From positions 50,421,127-50,485,126 of the forward strand of contig NC_080043.1 of NCBI RefSeq assembly GCF_012489685.1: 64,000 bases of DNA, in the 5' to 3' direction. The stretch is from Lotus japonicus. Taxonomy: Eukaryota; Streptophyta; Magnoliopsida; Fabales; Fabaceae. Numbering within the stretch: the first letter of the stretch is position 1; the number at the start of each line of letters is the position of its first letter. Of this stretch, positions 32,811 to 43,127 are shown one piece after another. The translations under genes were made by a program, and so were the position numbers. The notes beneath the pieces are model-generated. The model saw only the letters and a program-made list of their open reading frames with translations, ran no database searches and had not been told where the DNA came from.

Positions 32811-32876
32811 CTAGCGCAACTCCTGCCTCTCAGGACCCTCCGCCACAGTCTCCAGAACCACCTCTGTTGCTCTGAT
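32811..32876 (-). pseudogene. copia1 antisense mini-gene, 3' part
   Basis: Minus strand. Removing element E and one TSD copy lets the reading frame from 39396-39172 continue here for 21 codons (IRATEVVLETVAEGPERQEL and a final R) to a TAG at 32811-32813. An alternative frame through the junction gives a Trp/Arg-rich peptide and would need an extra base, so it is not preferred. Confidence 0.6.
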
Positions 32877-32881
32877 CTCCT
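32877..32881. repeat. Target-site duplication of element E (CTCCT / CTTCT)
   Basis: CTCCT at 32877-32881 against CTTCT at 39172-39176, one mismatch. Confidence 0.8.
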
Positions 32882-33598
32882 TGTAACATCCCACCAACCA
32901 GGTAACGACCTCATAGGAGATACGAAACCCTAGAAAGTCGGAATAGGCAAATACGCACTAACAATCTAACTATACTATATAATATATATATATAATATGT
33001 GCGTGTGTGTATGCATGTATGTGTGAATATTTTACTATATTGCTTGTTTGCACGTAAACCGAGACGTCGGTCAATCGACTTTAAATCGACCCGGCAATAA
33101 AAGTATCAAAGACATGGTCACAATAACCTCAAAAAGAGGATGAACTTGAGATAGAGGTAGGATAGGCTAAATAGATGATCTGATCACATTTCTTGACAAT
33201 GATAAATGCATTGTCTCAGAGTGATTCAAACCCAAACCAAGCTAAAAGAGTGATACTTTAACCACTCTAAGGAGATGATATTGAACCTTGAGAGGGGAAA
33301 TACACCCTAATTTAGCACTAACAAAGTTAAACCAGTATAATATTGCATCAGTTTTGTCCCGACATGGAAAGTAATAAAGAAATTGACCAGTCGGAACCCT
33401 AGGATTTGTGTGCCGCTGACTCAAGCATGCAATCAGCCATGACACCCTTCCTTCATCACCTTTGATGGCTTCTAAAGCTTTCCAAACTCCTCCCACGCAA
33501 CCATAAGCCCTAGGTTAATCACCATGCATGAAAACCTATTGGTGGTGCAACCTTGAAAATGCTTAAGCTTGGATTAGCCATTTAATCACTTTTCAGCC

Positions 33599-33606
33599 TA
33601 TATAAG
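33599..33606 (+). promoter_or_regulatory. TATA box of LTR E
   Basis: TATATAAG in CAGCCTATATAAGGAG, followed by a C/A-rich leader typical of plant transcript starts. Confidence 0.6.
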
Positions 33607-34977
33607 GAGTACCATTCGACTCCACACGACCACAGCATCACACTAAGCCCCTTGAAACCCTCAGAGAGTGCCCAGAGAGCTTGACAGAAGAGAAAAACCG
33701 AGGGGAAGTTCAGAAACTTCTTCTCTTCGAATCTCTCAAACCAGAGAGAGTTAGACCCTGATTCTTGTCCCATTGTGTTCCTGGAGAGGAGAGGAAGAGG
33801 ATTGACTATTCGTGGTCAAGTTTTGGTCGAGAAACGAAGCTTTCACCATCTCCGGCAAAGCTCCAGCGACCCCTCAACCTGTAACGCGCCTTTTCTCTCA
33901 TCACCGAGCACTTCAGCCACACCCACGAGAACCATTCAACTCCCAGGACCTGTAGATCAAGTTCCAGTACCCGGAGTATCACGGCGGTGACAATCTAGGA
34001 TCCTCCGATCATCTTCTCAGGCGAGTTCTGCAACTTCCGGCGAGGTAGCTTCTGAAACACGCCAATTTTAGCTTGTTTTCGATCCAAATTGATCCCCTGA
34101 GCATGTTAGGACATAGATAGGAAGCTTTAGACTAGTTTAGAGCCATGAATCGTTAGGAATCAATGAGAACCGATCCAAGGTCTTTGGAGCTCGAAGAAGC
34201 CATCGGGTTGAGCTTCTGAGAGTGAATTGTCCTGCAAACTAGATTAGTTTATGCTTCTGAAACGTCATAGGAGCTTTTAGGATAGTTAATTGTAGTGTTA
34301 GAGCCCTGAAGAGGAAAGCCCCAATTTCACCTTGTAGGCAGCCCCTGAAATCGTGAATTGGCACTGTTAGAGTGTCCAGAAGTTGAAATTGATGATTCCA
34401 TTGAACTCAGAAGGTAGAAAACTATAGGAATAGACTATTAGATGTTAACATTAGGCTTAGTTTATAGATTTCTTAGTTTGCAAGTAGACTTTGAATTAAG
34501 TGCTTAAAATAAGTGGTTCTGAACCTGAGAACAATAAAATGAGCTTAATAGAACCTGAAACCAGTAGGATAATAACCAGGTAAAGACTTAGGAATTGTAA
34601 CTTAGTCATAGAATTAATTTACATAATATGGCTTAAGTAATTAGAAATAATTAAGTAGAAATATTTTAGCTTAAGTTAGATTATTAGATTAATGACTTAG
34701 AAATAATGAAATCAGATTATGAGGATGTATAGGACATGAGGACAGAAATGGTAACATGGAAAGAATTATAGGAATTAGCTATTAGAAAATGAAATTAGTT
34801 TGCATAATATAACTAGATGATTAAGTTGTTGTTTTTAAATTAGTAAATAACCTAAGTGTATGATTTAGTGACTTAAAACTAATTAGGTCAGATTAATGGA
34901 CATGCAAAATATAGGTTACACCCTAGTTAGTTGAGATCAAGGCTAAGTTAGAATGACGCTAGTTTGATAGCAAAAAG

Positions 34978-34979
<2 letters not shown>

Positions 34980-35033
<54 letters not shown>
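34980..35033 (+). repeat. (TAA)n microsatellite in LTR E
   Basis: About 17-18 perfect ATA/TAA units. Probably polymorphic between individuals. Confidence 0.97.
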
Positions 35034-36276
35034 GTAACGAACGATTTAATGCCTCGATTAGCTTATCTTGACCCAAGCATAATCAATGGTGTAGAGGGAG
35101 CTATCTCAGACACACACGATCCTCTATTGGTAAAGGTTAAAGGTAAGGGGGGTTATACAAGACCTTGTCTTGGTACACAACTCATAAGTTGAACGTTATT
35201 ACGGTAGAAAGCATATTATTACTTGCTTATATGTTATTGGATGCATGATTGGATGTTGTGCTTGAAGAGTGAATGTTGGATGAATTATTGTGCTGAATTG
35301 CTGTGACTGTGATCCATGATTGAAGTGATGCACAGTAGAAAGGGATGATAGTACACTATGGGATATAGTGGTACTTAGGATTATAAGTGACATGGTATTA
35401 GGATTGTTCCTGATACGCTAAGCATCTGAGGTAGTGGGAAGAGGGAAAAGATAATCCCCGATTTAATGTGTTATTGATACTTGCTTTTGAAAATTAAACC
35501 ACCTATAACACCTTAGGATTACCCGTAGGATAGGTAGAGCAATAAAATGAATAATGATAGTAATATAGGCAAGGCAAGTGAGCCCTTTTCTCTAAGCAAT
35601 TAAAAGTACATAACCATTAACGGCGGATTAGAACTCCCGCTTGCATTCCTAGAACTACTTGATCTTATCAAAGATCCCACCTCTATAATTACTATGGTGT
35701 ACTTACTTTAAGTAAGGCAGCAGATGCTTGTTTCTAATTTATTAGAAACTTAATGGAAGTATAAGGGGGAGATGATTGATATTTGAAAATACACTTAAGG
35801 AGCAATAAGGAGTAGGAAAGTACTGACACTACCACTAAGAGAGTGGGAATACAGAGACGCCAAAGGTGGTCATGTTCAGAGATGAATTGACCCAGGATTT
35901 ACACGGCAGTACACCTCTCATGTCTGTCTCGGCAGGACCCCTGAGGTCGGGATTGGCATGATGTTTAAGGCAAAGAGTTGCGTTGTGTACTTCTGTCTGT
36001 GAGCTACTGAGCGATCATTGTCTGGTAAAGAGTGGACTGTAAGGAGTGTCCATGTTCTCGAGACGACTTTCCGAAGATAACGAAGCAATAGCTTCGGGCC
36101 CTTAAATTATACTCATCACATGATAAATAAAATAATAAAAAGGTTGGCGATGAACTCACCATTTCCTACGAAATAGTGAGAGAAGTCAATTCAAAGGACG
36201 GAGGAATAAGGTTGGCGATGAACTCACCATTTCCTACTTGCACTTATTTTTATAAAAGCAGATAACGGGTGTGACA

Positions 36277-36600
36277 ATGAGCTTCCCTCCAGTCCTCGCG
36301 ATCCACGCTGATTTCCCGTCCCGTGCTGGCTGGCATGTTGACCCAGTTACCGGATACTGCTTTTATCAGGGACTCACAATTTTGTGGTGCAGGGATCCAG
36401 GAGCAGGACACATCGGTTTCCTAGTGACACTCCCGATGGTGTTCTCATTCTTCCTGCCGACCCACGCTGAGCACGTTGGTCCGCGGAGTCCAGGTAGTCC
36501 ACAGGTGCCATATTCACAGGCAGGCGAGCCTATGGAGACCGGAGAGCCTATCCCAGCAGTACCAGTCACCGTGGTGAGCCCACCGAGATCCCCATATTAG
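36277..36600 (+). pseudogene. LTR-encoded ORF of element E (5' LTR copy, truncated by a stop)
   Basis: ATG at 36277, 15 bases after an acceptor-like CTTATTTTTATAAAAGCAG. 107 codons plus TAG at 36598-36600. It contains W19, D22, Y30, G32, R39 and D40: the same W-x2-D-x7-Y-x-G-x6-R-D spacing as the C and D LTR ORFs although the overall sequence is very different. Further stops follow here, but in the truncated 3' LTR the position of the TAG reads CAG and the frame stays open to 38772. The stop is therefore a mutation of this copy. Function unknown. Confidence 0.55.
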
Positions 36601-37244
36601 AGAGTTCCGTAGACCCAGGAGTCTATGGGATCTCCTCCACCCCGGAGGAACTAGTCTTGCTTTCGGGTCACAGCCTGCAAGCGAGTGAGATCCCCTAGAT
36701 TCTCCCGAGATGCCAGGATTTACCGTCGCAGATTTCGGAGAGGCGAGGCGTCCGAAGTCAGGGAGTCAGAGCAGTGTCCGACAGCAGAGCCAGGGTCAGT
36801 GCCAGCAGCCAGCGGGGGAGTCAGTGAGGAGGATCCGAAGGAGGAAGATCCGAGGGGATGAAGCCATATGGTCCGAGTTTCTGATGATGATGATTTATGT
36901 TTTTGTTTCTGTATTCTGATTACCTGTACCAGACTATGTGTTTGAGGGCACTGTGTCCTCTTTACCTGTACCAGACTTATGCGGTGGATCCGTCCACCAA
37001 CTATGCATGCTATGTATGATTTGTGTGGTTTATATCGTTATTCCCGTAGTCCTAAGTTAGGAGTTTGAAATACCTAGGGATGTTAAGGGAAACGCTCGAG
37101 TACTCTTTACTCTTGCGATCCCGACCTAATGAGGAAACCCTTAGTAGAAAAAAAAAAGGGTTCACTATTTCACGTAGCGTGCTCACTCCTGAGTGATGGA
37201 GTTAGGGAGAACTCGTCACTTGAGGAAGGGGACGCCACACGGAT

Positions 37245-37256
37245 TGGTATCAGAGC
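37245..37256 (+). other. Element E primer-binding site
   Basis: TGGTATCAGAGC, five bases after the LTR end; perfect tRNA-iMet match. Confidence 0.9.
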
Positions 37257-37353
37257 AGTGATTCGTCGGCCTAGGGTTAGAAGCCTACTAGGGAGTCTAG
37301 GATAGGTAGTTGAGGTCATAAGAAACTAATCACTCTGTTAATTTCAGGAAAGG

Positions 37354-38471
37354 ATGACGGCAGCAATGGCAAGAGCTATTGAACAACTTACCGCTTTCTT
37401 GACCGAGCAAGCGGAAAGAGCTGGGAATGGAGCTGGACACCAACCAGCGGAAGAGGACGTCTACCACGGTTTGGACAAGTTTCTGAAGCGAGATCCGCCA
37501 AAGTTTGAAGGGGGTTACAATCTCGACGGAGCGTATGAGTGGATCCGAGAATGACATAGGATTTATGAGACGTTAGTATGTGCAGACCCGCGTAAGGTTG
37601 CTTTTGCTAGTTATTTACTTTCAGGAGAAGCTAGGACATGGTGGACTGGAGTAAGAGGAAGGATAACTCTAGCGGAAGGAGCGATAACCTGGGAGATCTT
37701 TAGGAATGCATTTCTGGAAAAGTACTTCCCGGCGGACGGAAAGGGGAGGAAAGAGATGGAATTCTTGGAGTTAAAGCAAGGTATGATGTCAGTAGGAGAG
37801 TATGCAGCTAAGTTTGAAGAACTGTGTCGGTTCCACCCGCATTATAGTGCAGCAGCTGATGAGACCTCAAAGTGTGTCAAGTTTGAATATGGACTGAGGC
37901 CAGACATCAGGACTGTTGTGGGACATGACCAGATTCGGAACTTTGCTACTCTGGTAGAGAAGTGTAGGATTTTTGATGAAAACGAGAAGTCTAGGAAGGA
38001 GTACTTGAGGGGCCAAGGTGTTAACAAGGCCCCGAAGAAGAAGGAAGAGAGGAGGAAGCCATACTTTAAGCCACCCGAGCAAGTGAGGAACCAGTTCGGA
38101 AATCGAACAGGAGGATTTAGATTCCACAACAGGACAAGTGGGTTCAATCCTAACAATCCATTATGCGTGAGACGCCGAAAGAATGGACATCGTGCTCCGG
38201 ACTGTAGAGCCGTGTTAGGGGAACAGGCTAGTACACAGGCCAGCGGAAATGGGAATCGAAACCCTACCGCTACAACAGGCAAGGGAAGTAGTAGAGGAGC
38301 ACCGGCACCGAGAGATAACCGGAAGTTTGGACAACCCGCGAATAAGGGGAAAGTGTTTGCGATGACACTGGAGGAGGCAGTTGAAGCGCCAGAACTTATC
38401 CAAGGTACGTGTTATGTTGATAGTTTTCCTTTAAGTATTTTATATGATTCGGGTGCAACGCATTCGTTTAT
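37354..38471 (+). pseudogene. Element E gag and start of protease
   Basis: ATG at 37354 (MTAAMARAIEQLTAFL). Gag core: PPKFEGGYNLDGAYEWIRE, a TGA stop at 37552-37554, then ARTWWTGVRG, FLEKYFPADGKGRKEMEFLEL and YGLRPDIRTVV in the same frame. The zinc knuckle reads CVRRRKNGHRAPDC, with the second Cys replaced by Arg. The protease begins LYDSGATHSFI and is cut off immediately by the deletion junction at about 38471. The frame happens to run on into the LTR ORF, so the apparent fusion protein is a by-product of the deletion. Confidence 0.85.
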
Positions 38472-38772
38472 ACCAGTCACCGTGGTGAGCCCACCGGGAT
38501 CCCCATATCAGAGAGTTCCGCAGACCCAGGAGTCTATGGGATCTCCTCCACCCCGGAGGAACTTGTCTTGCTTTCGGGTCACAGCCCGCAAGCGAGTGAG
38601 ATCCCCTAGATTCTCCCGAGATGCCAGGATTTACCGTCGCAGATTTCGGAGAGGCGAGGCGTCCGGAGTTAGGGAGTTAGAGCAGGGTCCGACAGTAGAG
38701 CCAGGGTCAGTGCCAGCAGCCAGCGGGGGAGTCAGTGAGGAAGATCCGGAGGAGGAAGATCTGTGGGGATGA
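38472..38772 (+). pseudogene. C-terminal part of the E LTR ORF, open reading
   Basis: The same frame as 36277-36600 but with CAG in place of the TAG, giving about 60 more residues than the 5' copy: an Arg-rich run (ARIYRRRFRRGEA) and an acidic end (SEEDPEEEDLWG), stop at 38770-38772. Arg patch and acidic end parallel the C and D proteins. Confidence 0.5.
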
Positions 38773-39171
38773 AGCCATATGGTCCGAGTTTCTGATGATT
38801 ATGATAATGATGATTTATGTTTCTGTTTCTGTATTCTGATTACCTGTACTAGACTATGTGTTTGAGGGCACTGTGTCCTCTTTATGTGTTGTCTTCTTAC
38901 CTGCAGACTTATGCGGTGGATCCGTCCACCAACTATGCAGGCCATGTATGATTTGTGTGGTTTATATCATTATTCACGTAGTCTTAAGTTAGGAGGTCGA
39001 AATGCCTGGGGATGTTAAGGGAAACGCTCGAGTACTCTTTACTCTTGCGATCCCGACCTAATGAGGAAACCCTAAGTAGGAAAAAAAAAGGGTTCACTAT
39101 TTCATGTAGCGTGCTCCCTCCTGAGTGATGGAGTTAGGGAGAACTCGTCACTTGAGGAAGGGGACGCCACA
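38472..39171 (+). repeat. Element E truncated 3' LTR
   Basis: Starts at CCAGTCACCGTGGTGAGCCC, corresponding to 36566 in the 5' LTR, and runs to ACGCCACA. The first ~3.7 kb of this LTR is gone with pol. A few substitutions and a short insertion distinguish it from the 5' copy. Confidence 0.88.
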
Positions 39172-39396
39172 CTTCTCATAAAGGTCCAGCTCCTTCTGGA
39201 AGAATACTTGCATTTCCTCCACGAATCTGGGGAAGCCTCTGAGGATGTTGTCCATTTCTGGACTCAGGCTCATGCCTAGTAGCTGGTTTGTCAGACTATA
39301 GACACTCGGCTCCTCTGGATGGCGCACATTGATAAAGAGATCTTCATCAAAGGCCTTCTTCCTCAATTGCTCGATGCATGCTATGAAGGATGTCAT
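39172..39396 (-). pseudogene. copia1 antisense mini-gene, 5' part
   Basis: Minus strand, ATG at 39394-39396, 75 codons (MTSFIACIEQLRKKAFDED…, VEEMQVFFQKELDLYEK) up to the E insertion, then 21 more at 32876-32811: 96 residues in total. The product is acidic and helical with no recognised domain, signal peptide or membrane span. A TATA box lies about 55 bp upstream (39451-39458) and an AATAAA lies after the stop (32674-32679). Without E the unit would span about 0.56 kb between the env-position ORF and the 3' purine tracts. Antisense ORFs are known from some plant retroelements (Tat lineage); I do not know of this one. Confidence 0.6.
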
Positions 39397-39450
39397 TGCA
39401 ATTTGAGTTCAAGTGAAAACGAGATGTGAAGACTTCTATGCTTTAACCGC

Positions 39451-39458
39451 TATTTATA
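39451..39458 (-). promoter_or_regulatory. TATA box of the antisense mini-gene
   Basis: On the minus strand GAGCTTATAAATAGCGG, a full TATAAATA. A start about 30 bp on would give a leader of about 30 nt before the ATG at 39396. Confidence 0.6.
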
Positions 39459-39654
39459 AGCTCAGTTCAGTCTACAGAAGTTAATGCTGAAGCAGTTTCT
39501 CGAGGATTGTTTATTGGTACAAATGTTTACCTTAACTCCTTGGCCGGTGGTAAACGTTTCACTCATTCATTTAATCTTCTGCATATACATTAATTAAAAA
39601 CGTTTTCTTTAATTTTTTTTCTTTTCTCCATCTTTTTAAACTTAGACCTTCTCT

Positions 39655-39729
39655 AAGGGGGAGTACCTTGTACTTCAAGCTAAGTTTTTCACACCCCATG
39701 CTTTTTTCTTATGACAAAAAGGGGGAGTA
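39655..39729 (+). other. Two GGGGGAGTA purine tracts of copia1
   Basis: AAGGGGGAGTA at 39655-39665 and AAAAAGGGGGAGTA at 39716-39729. Sireviruses are known for repeated polypurine tracts before the 3' LTR, so the copia1 3' LTR probably begins soon after. I cannot fix its first base. 39730-39799 would be the LTR start or spacer. Confidence 0.6.
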
Positions 39730-39799
39730 TACAACCAGTTTTTGATGTGTAAGCTGTGTTAGTGTGATTTCTTGTTCTTTTGGAGAATTTAAGAGTTCC

Positions 39800-40556
39800 T
39801 GATAGAGATCGGACCAGCCCATTCATAGACTCTTTTCCAAGGAATAGGATGTCCAATTACAAGGTCCAAGCCTAAAGGAATGAATCAAGCTTTGCAAGGA
39901 TTTTTCCTTCAAATTAAGAATGATGGTTTGGACCCAACATGAAGGCAGATTTGTCAAGAGCCCAATCTCCATGTTAAAGATGCATTCATGAGCTGAAATT
40001 ATACAAATTAGAGACTAATAATTATTGGACCTTCATAACTACAAAATAAGTCCAATATTTTTATTCTCTTTTGAATTTTCGTATTTAATTTAGGGGTGAA
40101 TTTTCTGATGACATTTTGTATTCCCCCTAGTTGGTTTTTAATGTCTTTTATGAGCCTTTGACTCATCTTTAGGAATAGTGGGTTTTTACTCAAGTTTCCA
40201 ATGCTAGTGGAGCTATAAATCTCTAGTGGAGTCTATTAAATGTAAGTGGGAGCATTATTACTTATTGGAAAGAGTAGCATCCCACTTAGCCTATAAATAG
40301 GGACTCAATGTATGGAACAAATCAGTTTTTGAATCTGAATGATATTGAGTTTTCTCATATTGTGAGAGCTTCCCATTTGTTCTTGGGTTAAGAACTAAAC
40401 TTGATAACTTTGGTTCTACCGGCAGGTTGCGGTTAGGGTCAAGTTCCCCTTTTATCTTTTATAACTTTGGTTCTACCGGCAGGTCGCGGTTAGGGTCAAG
40501 TTCCTATCTTTTGTCCCCGGTTTTCAAGACGATCCTTTGTTTCCCAAATCATATCA
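39800..40556 (+). repeat. Element F 5' LTR
   Basis: 757 bp, TGATAGAGATCGG to CATATCA. From about 40080 it is very close to the A LTR (same TATA box CTATAAATAGG, same 46-bp direct repeat). The first ~250 bp, which in A encode the polyprotein tail, are shortened and no longer an open tail. Confidence 0.88.
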
Positions 40557-40558
40557 TT

Positions 40559-40570
40559 TGGTATCAGAGC
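40559..40570 (+). other. Element F primer-binding site
   Basis: TGGTATCAGAGC two bases after the LTR, the same as in A. Confidence 0.9.
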
Positions 40571-41225
40571 CAGGTTCTTGAAAACCAGGTTTCTTTTCTC
40601 CATTTTGTTTTTATTTTTCGTTTTTTTTTTGTTGTTCTCATTCTATATAAAAAAAAACAGCCTACTCATATTATCCTTTCCCTTGTCTTCTCATCATCTT
40701 TTTTGAAGTTTTCGTGTGTTCCTTCATTTTTTTTGTCTTTTGTGATTTGCATTCTGCTGGAAAAAAAAAGTGAAAAAAAAAAAAGAAGTGTTCAGGTCCA
40801 AAAGCACAAAAAAAAAGTATTACAAAAAAAAAGAAAAAAAAAGAGTTGTGACCTGAAGAATTTAAGTGTGTTTCTTTCCAGCAATCAAAAAAAAAAAAAA
40901 AAACCTCAGCCATTGTTCTCGTTTTCTATTTATCTTAAAAAAAAATTAGTGTGTCCTTCCTAATCTCTCATTTTCCTTAAATCACTGAAGTTATCATCTT
41001 CATACTCTAGCTGTTCCTTGTTGTGTAGAACCATCCTAAAGTTCTTAATTTAAGAGCTCATAAGGTGAAGCTGAGTGGTAAAAGGCAAGAGTTGTGAGAT
41101 CATTAGAGAAAAAAAAAAAGCCAAATATTGAGCGAAACACGAGTGATTAAAATGTTTTGAGCGTAAACACGTGAGATTGTGTGAGTGAGGATTTTATTAC
41201 TTACTATTTCTTGCAGCACTTAATC
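40571..41225 (+). other. Untranslated leader of element F
   Basis: 655 bp, closely matching the A leader but with shorter A runs (about 40645-40945). No gene is supported. Confidence 0.65.
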
Positions 41226-42199
41226 ATGAGTAGAGGAGGAAAAGAAGAACTTGATCTCAAATTTTTGGCAAAAGTTTTTCAAGAACAATTTGATGCCTTG
41301 AATAGGAGATTGGATGATTTAACACATTCATCAAGGTCTGGGATCCCTCCTAGGCGAAACAATAAAGAAGAGGAGTCTTCATATGGAAGATATTCTGGGA
41401 GGCATGAAGGGGAAAGAGGGAGAGAGCATGAGGGAGAAATAAGGAAGGATAGAAATGAGAAATTGGAAAAGAGAGAAAGTGAAAAGAAAGAAGAGTTGAG
41501 AGAAAAAGAAATGAGAAATGAAAAGAAAGAAGAGTTGAGAGAAAAAGAAATGAGAAGTGAAAAGAAAGAAGAATTGATAGAAAAAGAAGTTGATAGTGAA
41601 AAGAATGAGGAATTGAGAAAAAAAGAAAAGGATTGTGAAAAAAATAGCAGTGATGGTCAAGTGTTTTCTTGTCAAGAAATAACCATGATTTCCAATGATT
41701 ATAATAACTTTTCTTTGTCTAGTGGTGTTGAACATATTCTGCAGGATCAAGATCCATGTGATTTTACATCACCATTAAGAACTAGGAAACAGATTGGTCT
41801 AATCCCAAGTGCACCATTAGTTGTGAAGCCAACAATTTTGAGCAATCCTCAAGAGACCGAGCAGGGAGTAGTTACTTTGTTTGATTCAAGTGTTGTGGTT
41901 GTTCCTAATGGTTTACATGAAAATTTGATACACATGAAGAATTCTTCTGATTTACATGTTAATGTGCATACGTTGACTAATTCATTTTCACATGATGATT
42001 TGCATAACAAGGATGTTCTGAACATGCATAAATCTTCACCTGATTTTGATTGTAACTCTACTTGGAATAATTCTAAACAAGCTGAATGTGCCATGGGTAG
42101 AGAACTTGAGACTAATGGTTCCAATTGTGATTTCATGCTCAAATACAAGTTGTACTATCTTGATCAATATGGCTTCTTGAAAGGTGTTTGGCATGTTGA
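41226..42199 (+). CDS. Element F ORF: gag-like N-terminus plus charged repeats, no RT
   Basis: ATG at 41226, open until G cuts it at 42199 (about 324 codons). Residues 1-45 resemble the A gag N-terminus (LDLKFLAKVFQEQFDALNRRLDDL, read in short blocks, and PPRRNN). The gag core, zinc knuckle and protease are missing. Instead there is a repeated KKEELREKEMR unit (about residues 80-130), then a region faintly like the A protease-RT linker (VEHILQDQDP, KQIGLIPSAPL, SNPQETEQ against [28 protein letters not shown]), then unfamiliar sequence. Staying open this long in an element without enzymes suggests the ORF is kept for some role. Unknown function. Confidence 0.6.
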
Positions 42200-43112
42200 T
42201 GATGAGGACAAGGACAAGGACAAGGGTCATGGAGCGCTAAAAGGACTTGGAGGACCAATGACTAGGGCAAGGGCTAAAAGGGCCAAGGAAGCACTTCAAC
42301 AGATGATAGCATTAGCTCTTGAGGAAGGAACCCATGTGCGAGAACTTGAGCCCAAATTGGTGAATTTCCTCATGAACTATGAAGAGGAAGTCGTCCAAGA
42401 TCAGCCCAATTAATTGGAGCTGAGTTCGAATTTTATTTCTAGTTTTTTTTTCAATCCAATAAGTCCCTAATACACCAAGGATGCATTAGCAATTAATGGA
42501 CCTGAAGTGGAGGCATGTGGGGCGTGAATAAGAAGGCTTTAAGGGAGGAATATTCCAAGTTTGCATCAGCTCTTGATGGCTGAAGTAAAACTCCAAGAAT
42601 CTCTTTCAATTGAAGTTAATTTCCTGTTTTTGTTTAATGTAATGAGAGAAAGTTTAGGGGCTGTTACAAGCTGAGCTTGACCAGCTCATTAGGAGATTTT
42701 ATTTGAATTTTCAGTTCAGAATTGGATGTTAAAACTCCATAATTAGTCATTAATTGGAGTTAAGACCATGACTCACCTTTGTAATTCAAAACAAAGCCAA
42801 ACTCTTTTAAAAGGGAGGGACGGCCAAGCATGGAGATCATGAATGAATAAGATTATTTTTTCTGAGTTAGTTCAGTTTGTTGAGAGTGATTCTCATATCC
42901 CTTGAGTGATTCAAGACCTTGACTTATCAAAGGTTTGCCACCACCTTTGTGTGACGTCTGCACTTCCATATCCATAAAGTTCCATTCCAATTCTGTCCAT
43001 CTTTTCCTTGCACGAAATTCTTCTTTGTTTTCCCCTTCCAACTCAGATTTCTCAAGTCCTAAAATCATCCTAGACGATCCATCAAGCCCGTGCATCAACT
43101 TGGGGCATATCA
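42200..43112 (+). repeat. Element G 5' LTR
   Basis: 913 bp, TGATGAGGACA to CATATCA, same type as the B LTR with a few substitutions and shorter T runs. Confidence 0.93.
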
Positions 43113-43114
43113 TT

Positions 43115-43127
43115 TGGTAATCAGAGC
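43115..43127 (+). other. Element G primer-binding site
   Basis: TGGTAATCAGAGC, again with the extra A. The leader 43128-43720 matches that of B. Confidence 0.85.

Larger units (their letters stand above)
32882..37239 (+). repeat. Element E 5' LTR
   Basis: 4358 bp. TATA box at 33599-33606 with a plausible leader downstream, donor-like GAG|GTAGCT at 34042-34050, a TAA microsatellite at 34980-35033, an ORF at 36277, and a terminal block shared with 38472-39171. About 34050-36240 is AT-rich with no gene I can support. Confidence 0.88.
32882..39171 (+). mobile_element. Element E: Ty3/gypsy element with 4.4-kb LTR and a large internal deletion
   Basis: TGTAACATCCC at the left, ACGCCACA at the right, TSD with one mismatch. 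Contents: complete 5' LTR (4358 bp), PBS, gag up to the protease DSG motif, then a jump straight into the last ~0.7 kb of the 3' LTR. All of RT, RNase H and integrase is lost. Gag and RVP-type protease suggest a Tekay-like Ty3/gypsy element; the clade is uncertain without RT. Confidence 0.88.
39800..42199 (+). mobile_element. Element F: non-autonomous relative of element A (5' part, split by G)
   Basis: LTR, PBS, leader and an ORF resembling A only at the ends. RT, RNase H and integrase are not present in the part seen. The right half and 3' LTR would lie beyond G and H1 and are not in the window. Left flank GTTCC (39795-39799) would be its TSD; the partner is not visible. Confidence 0.8.

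Noticed and set aside
32732..32914. Trp/Arg-rich minus-strand ORF across the left border of element E
   Set aside because: It crosses the insertion border; the frame restored by removing E is a different one that ends at 32811.
36251..36258. TATAAAAG just before the E LTR ORF as a TATA box
   Set aside because: Only 26 bp before the ATG, too close for a normal start; better read as part of a splice-acceptor region. The TATATAAG at 33599 is the better promoter candidate.
37756..38772. Apparent single 338-codon gene in element E
   Set aside because: It joins gag/protease to the LTR ORF across a deletion junction, so it is a chance fusion.
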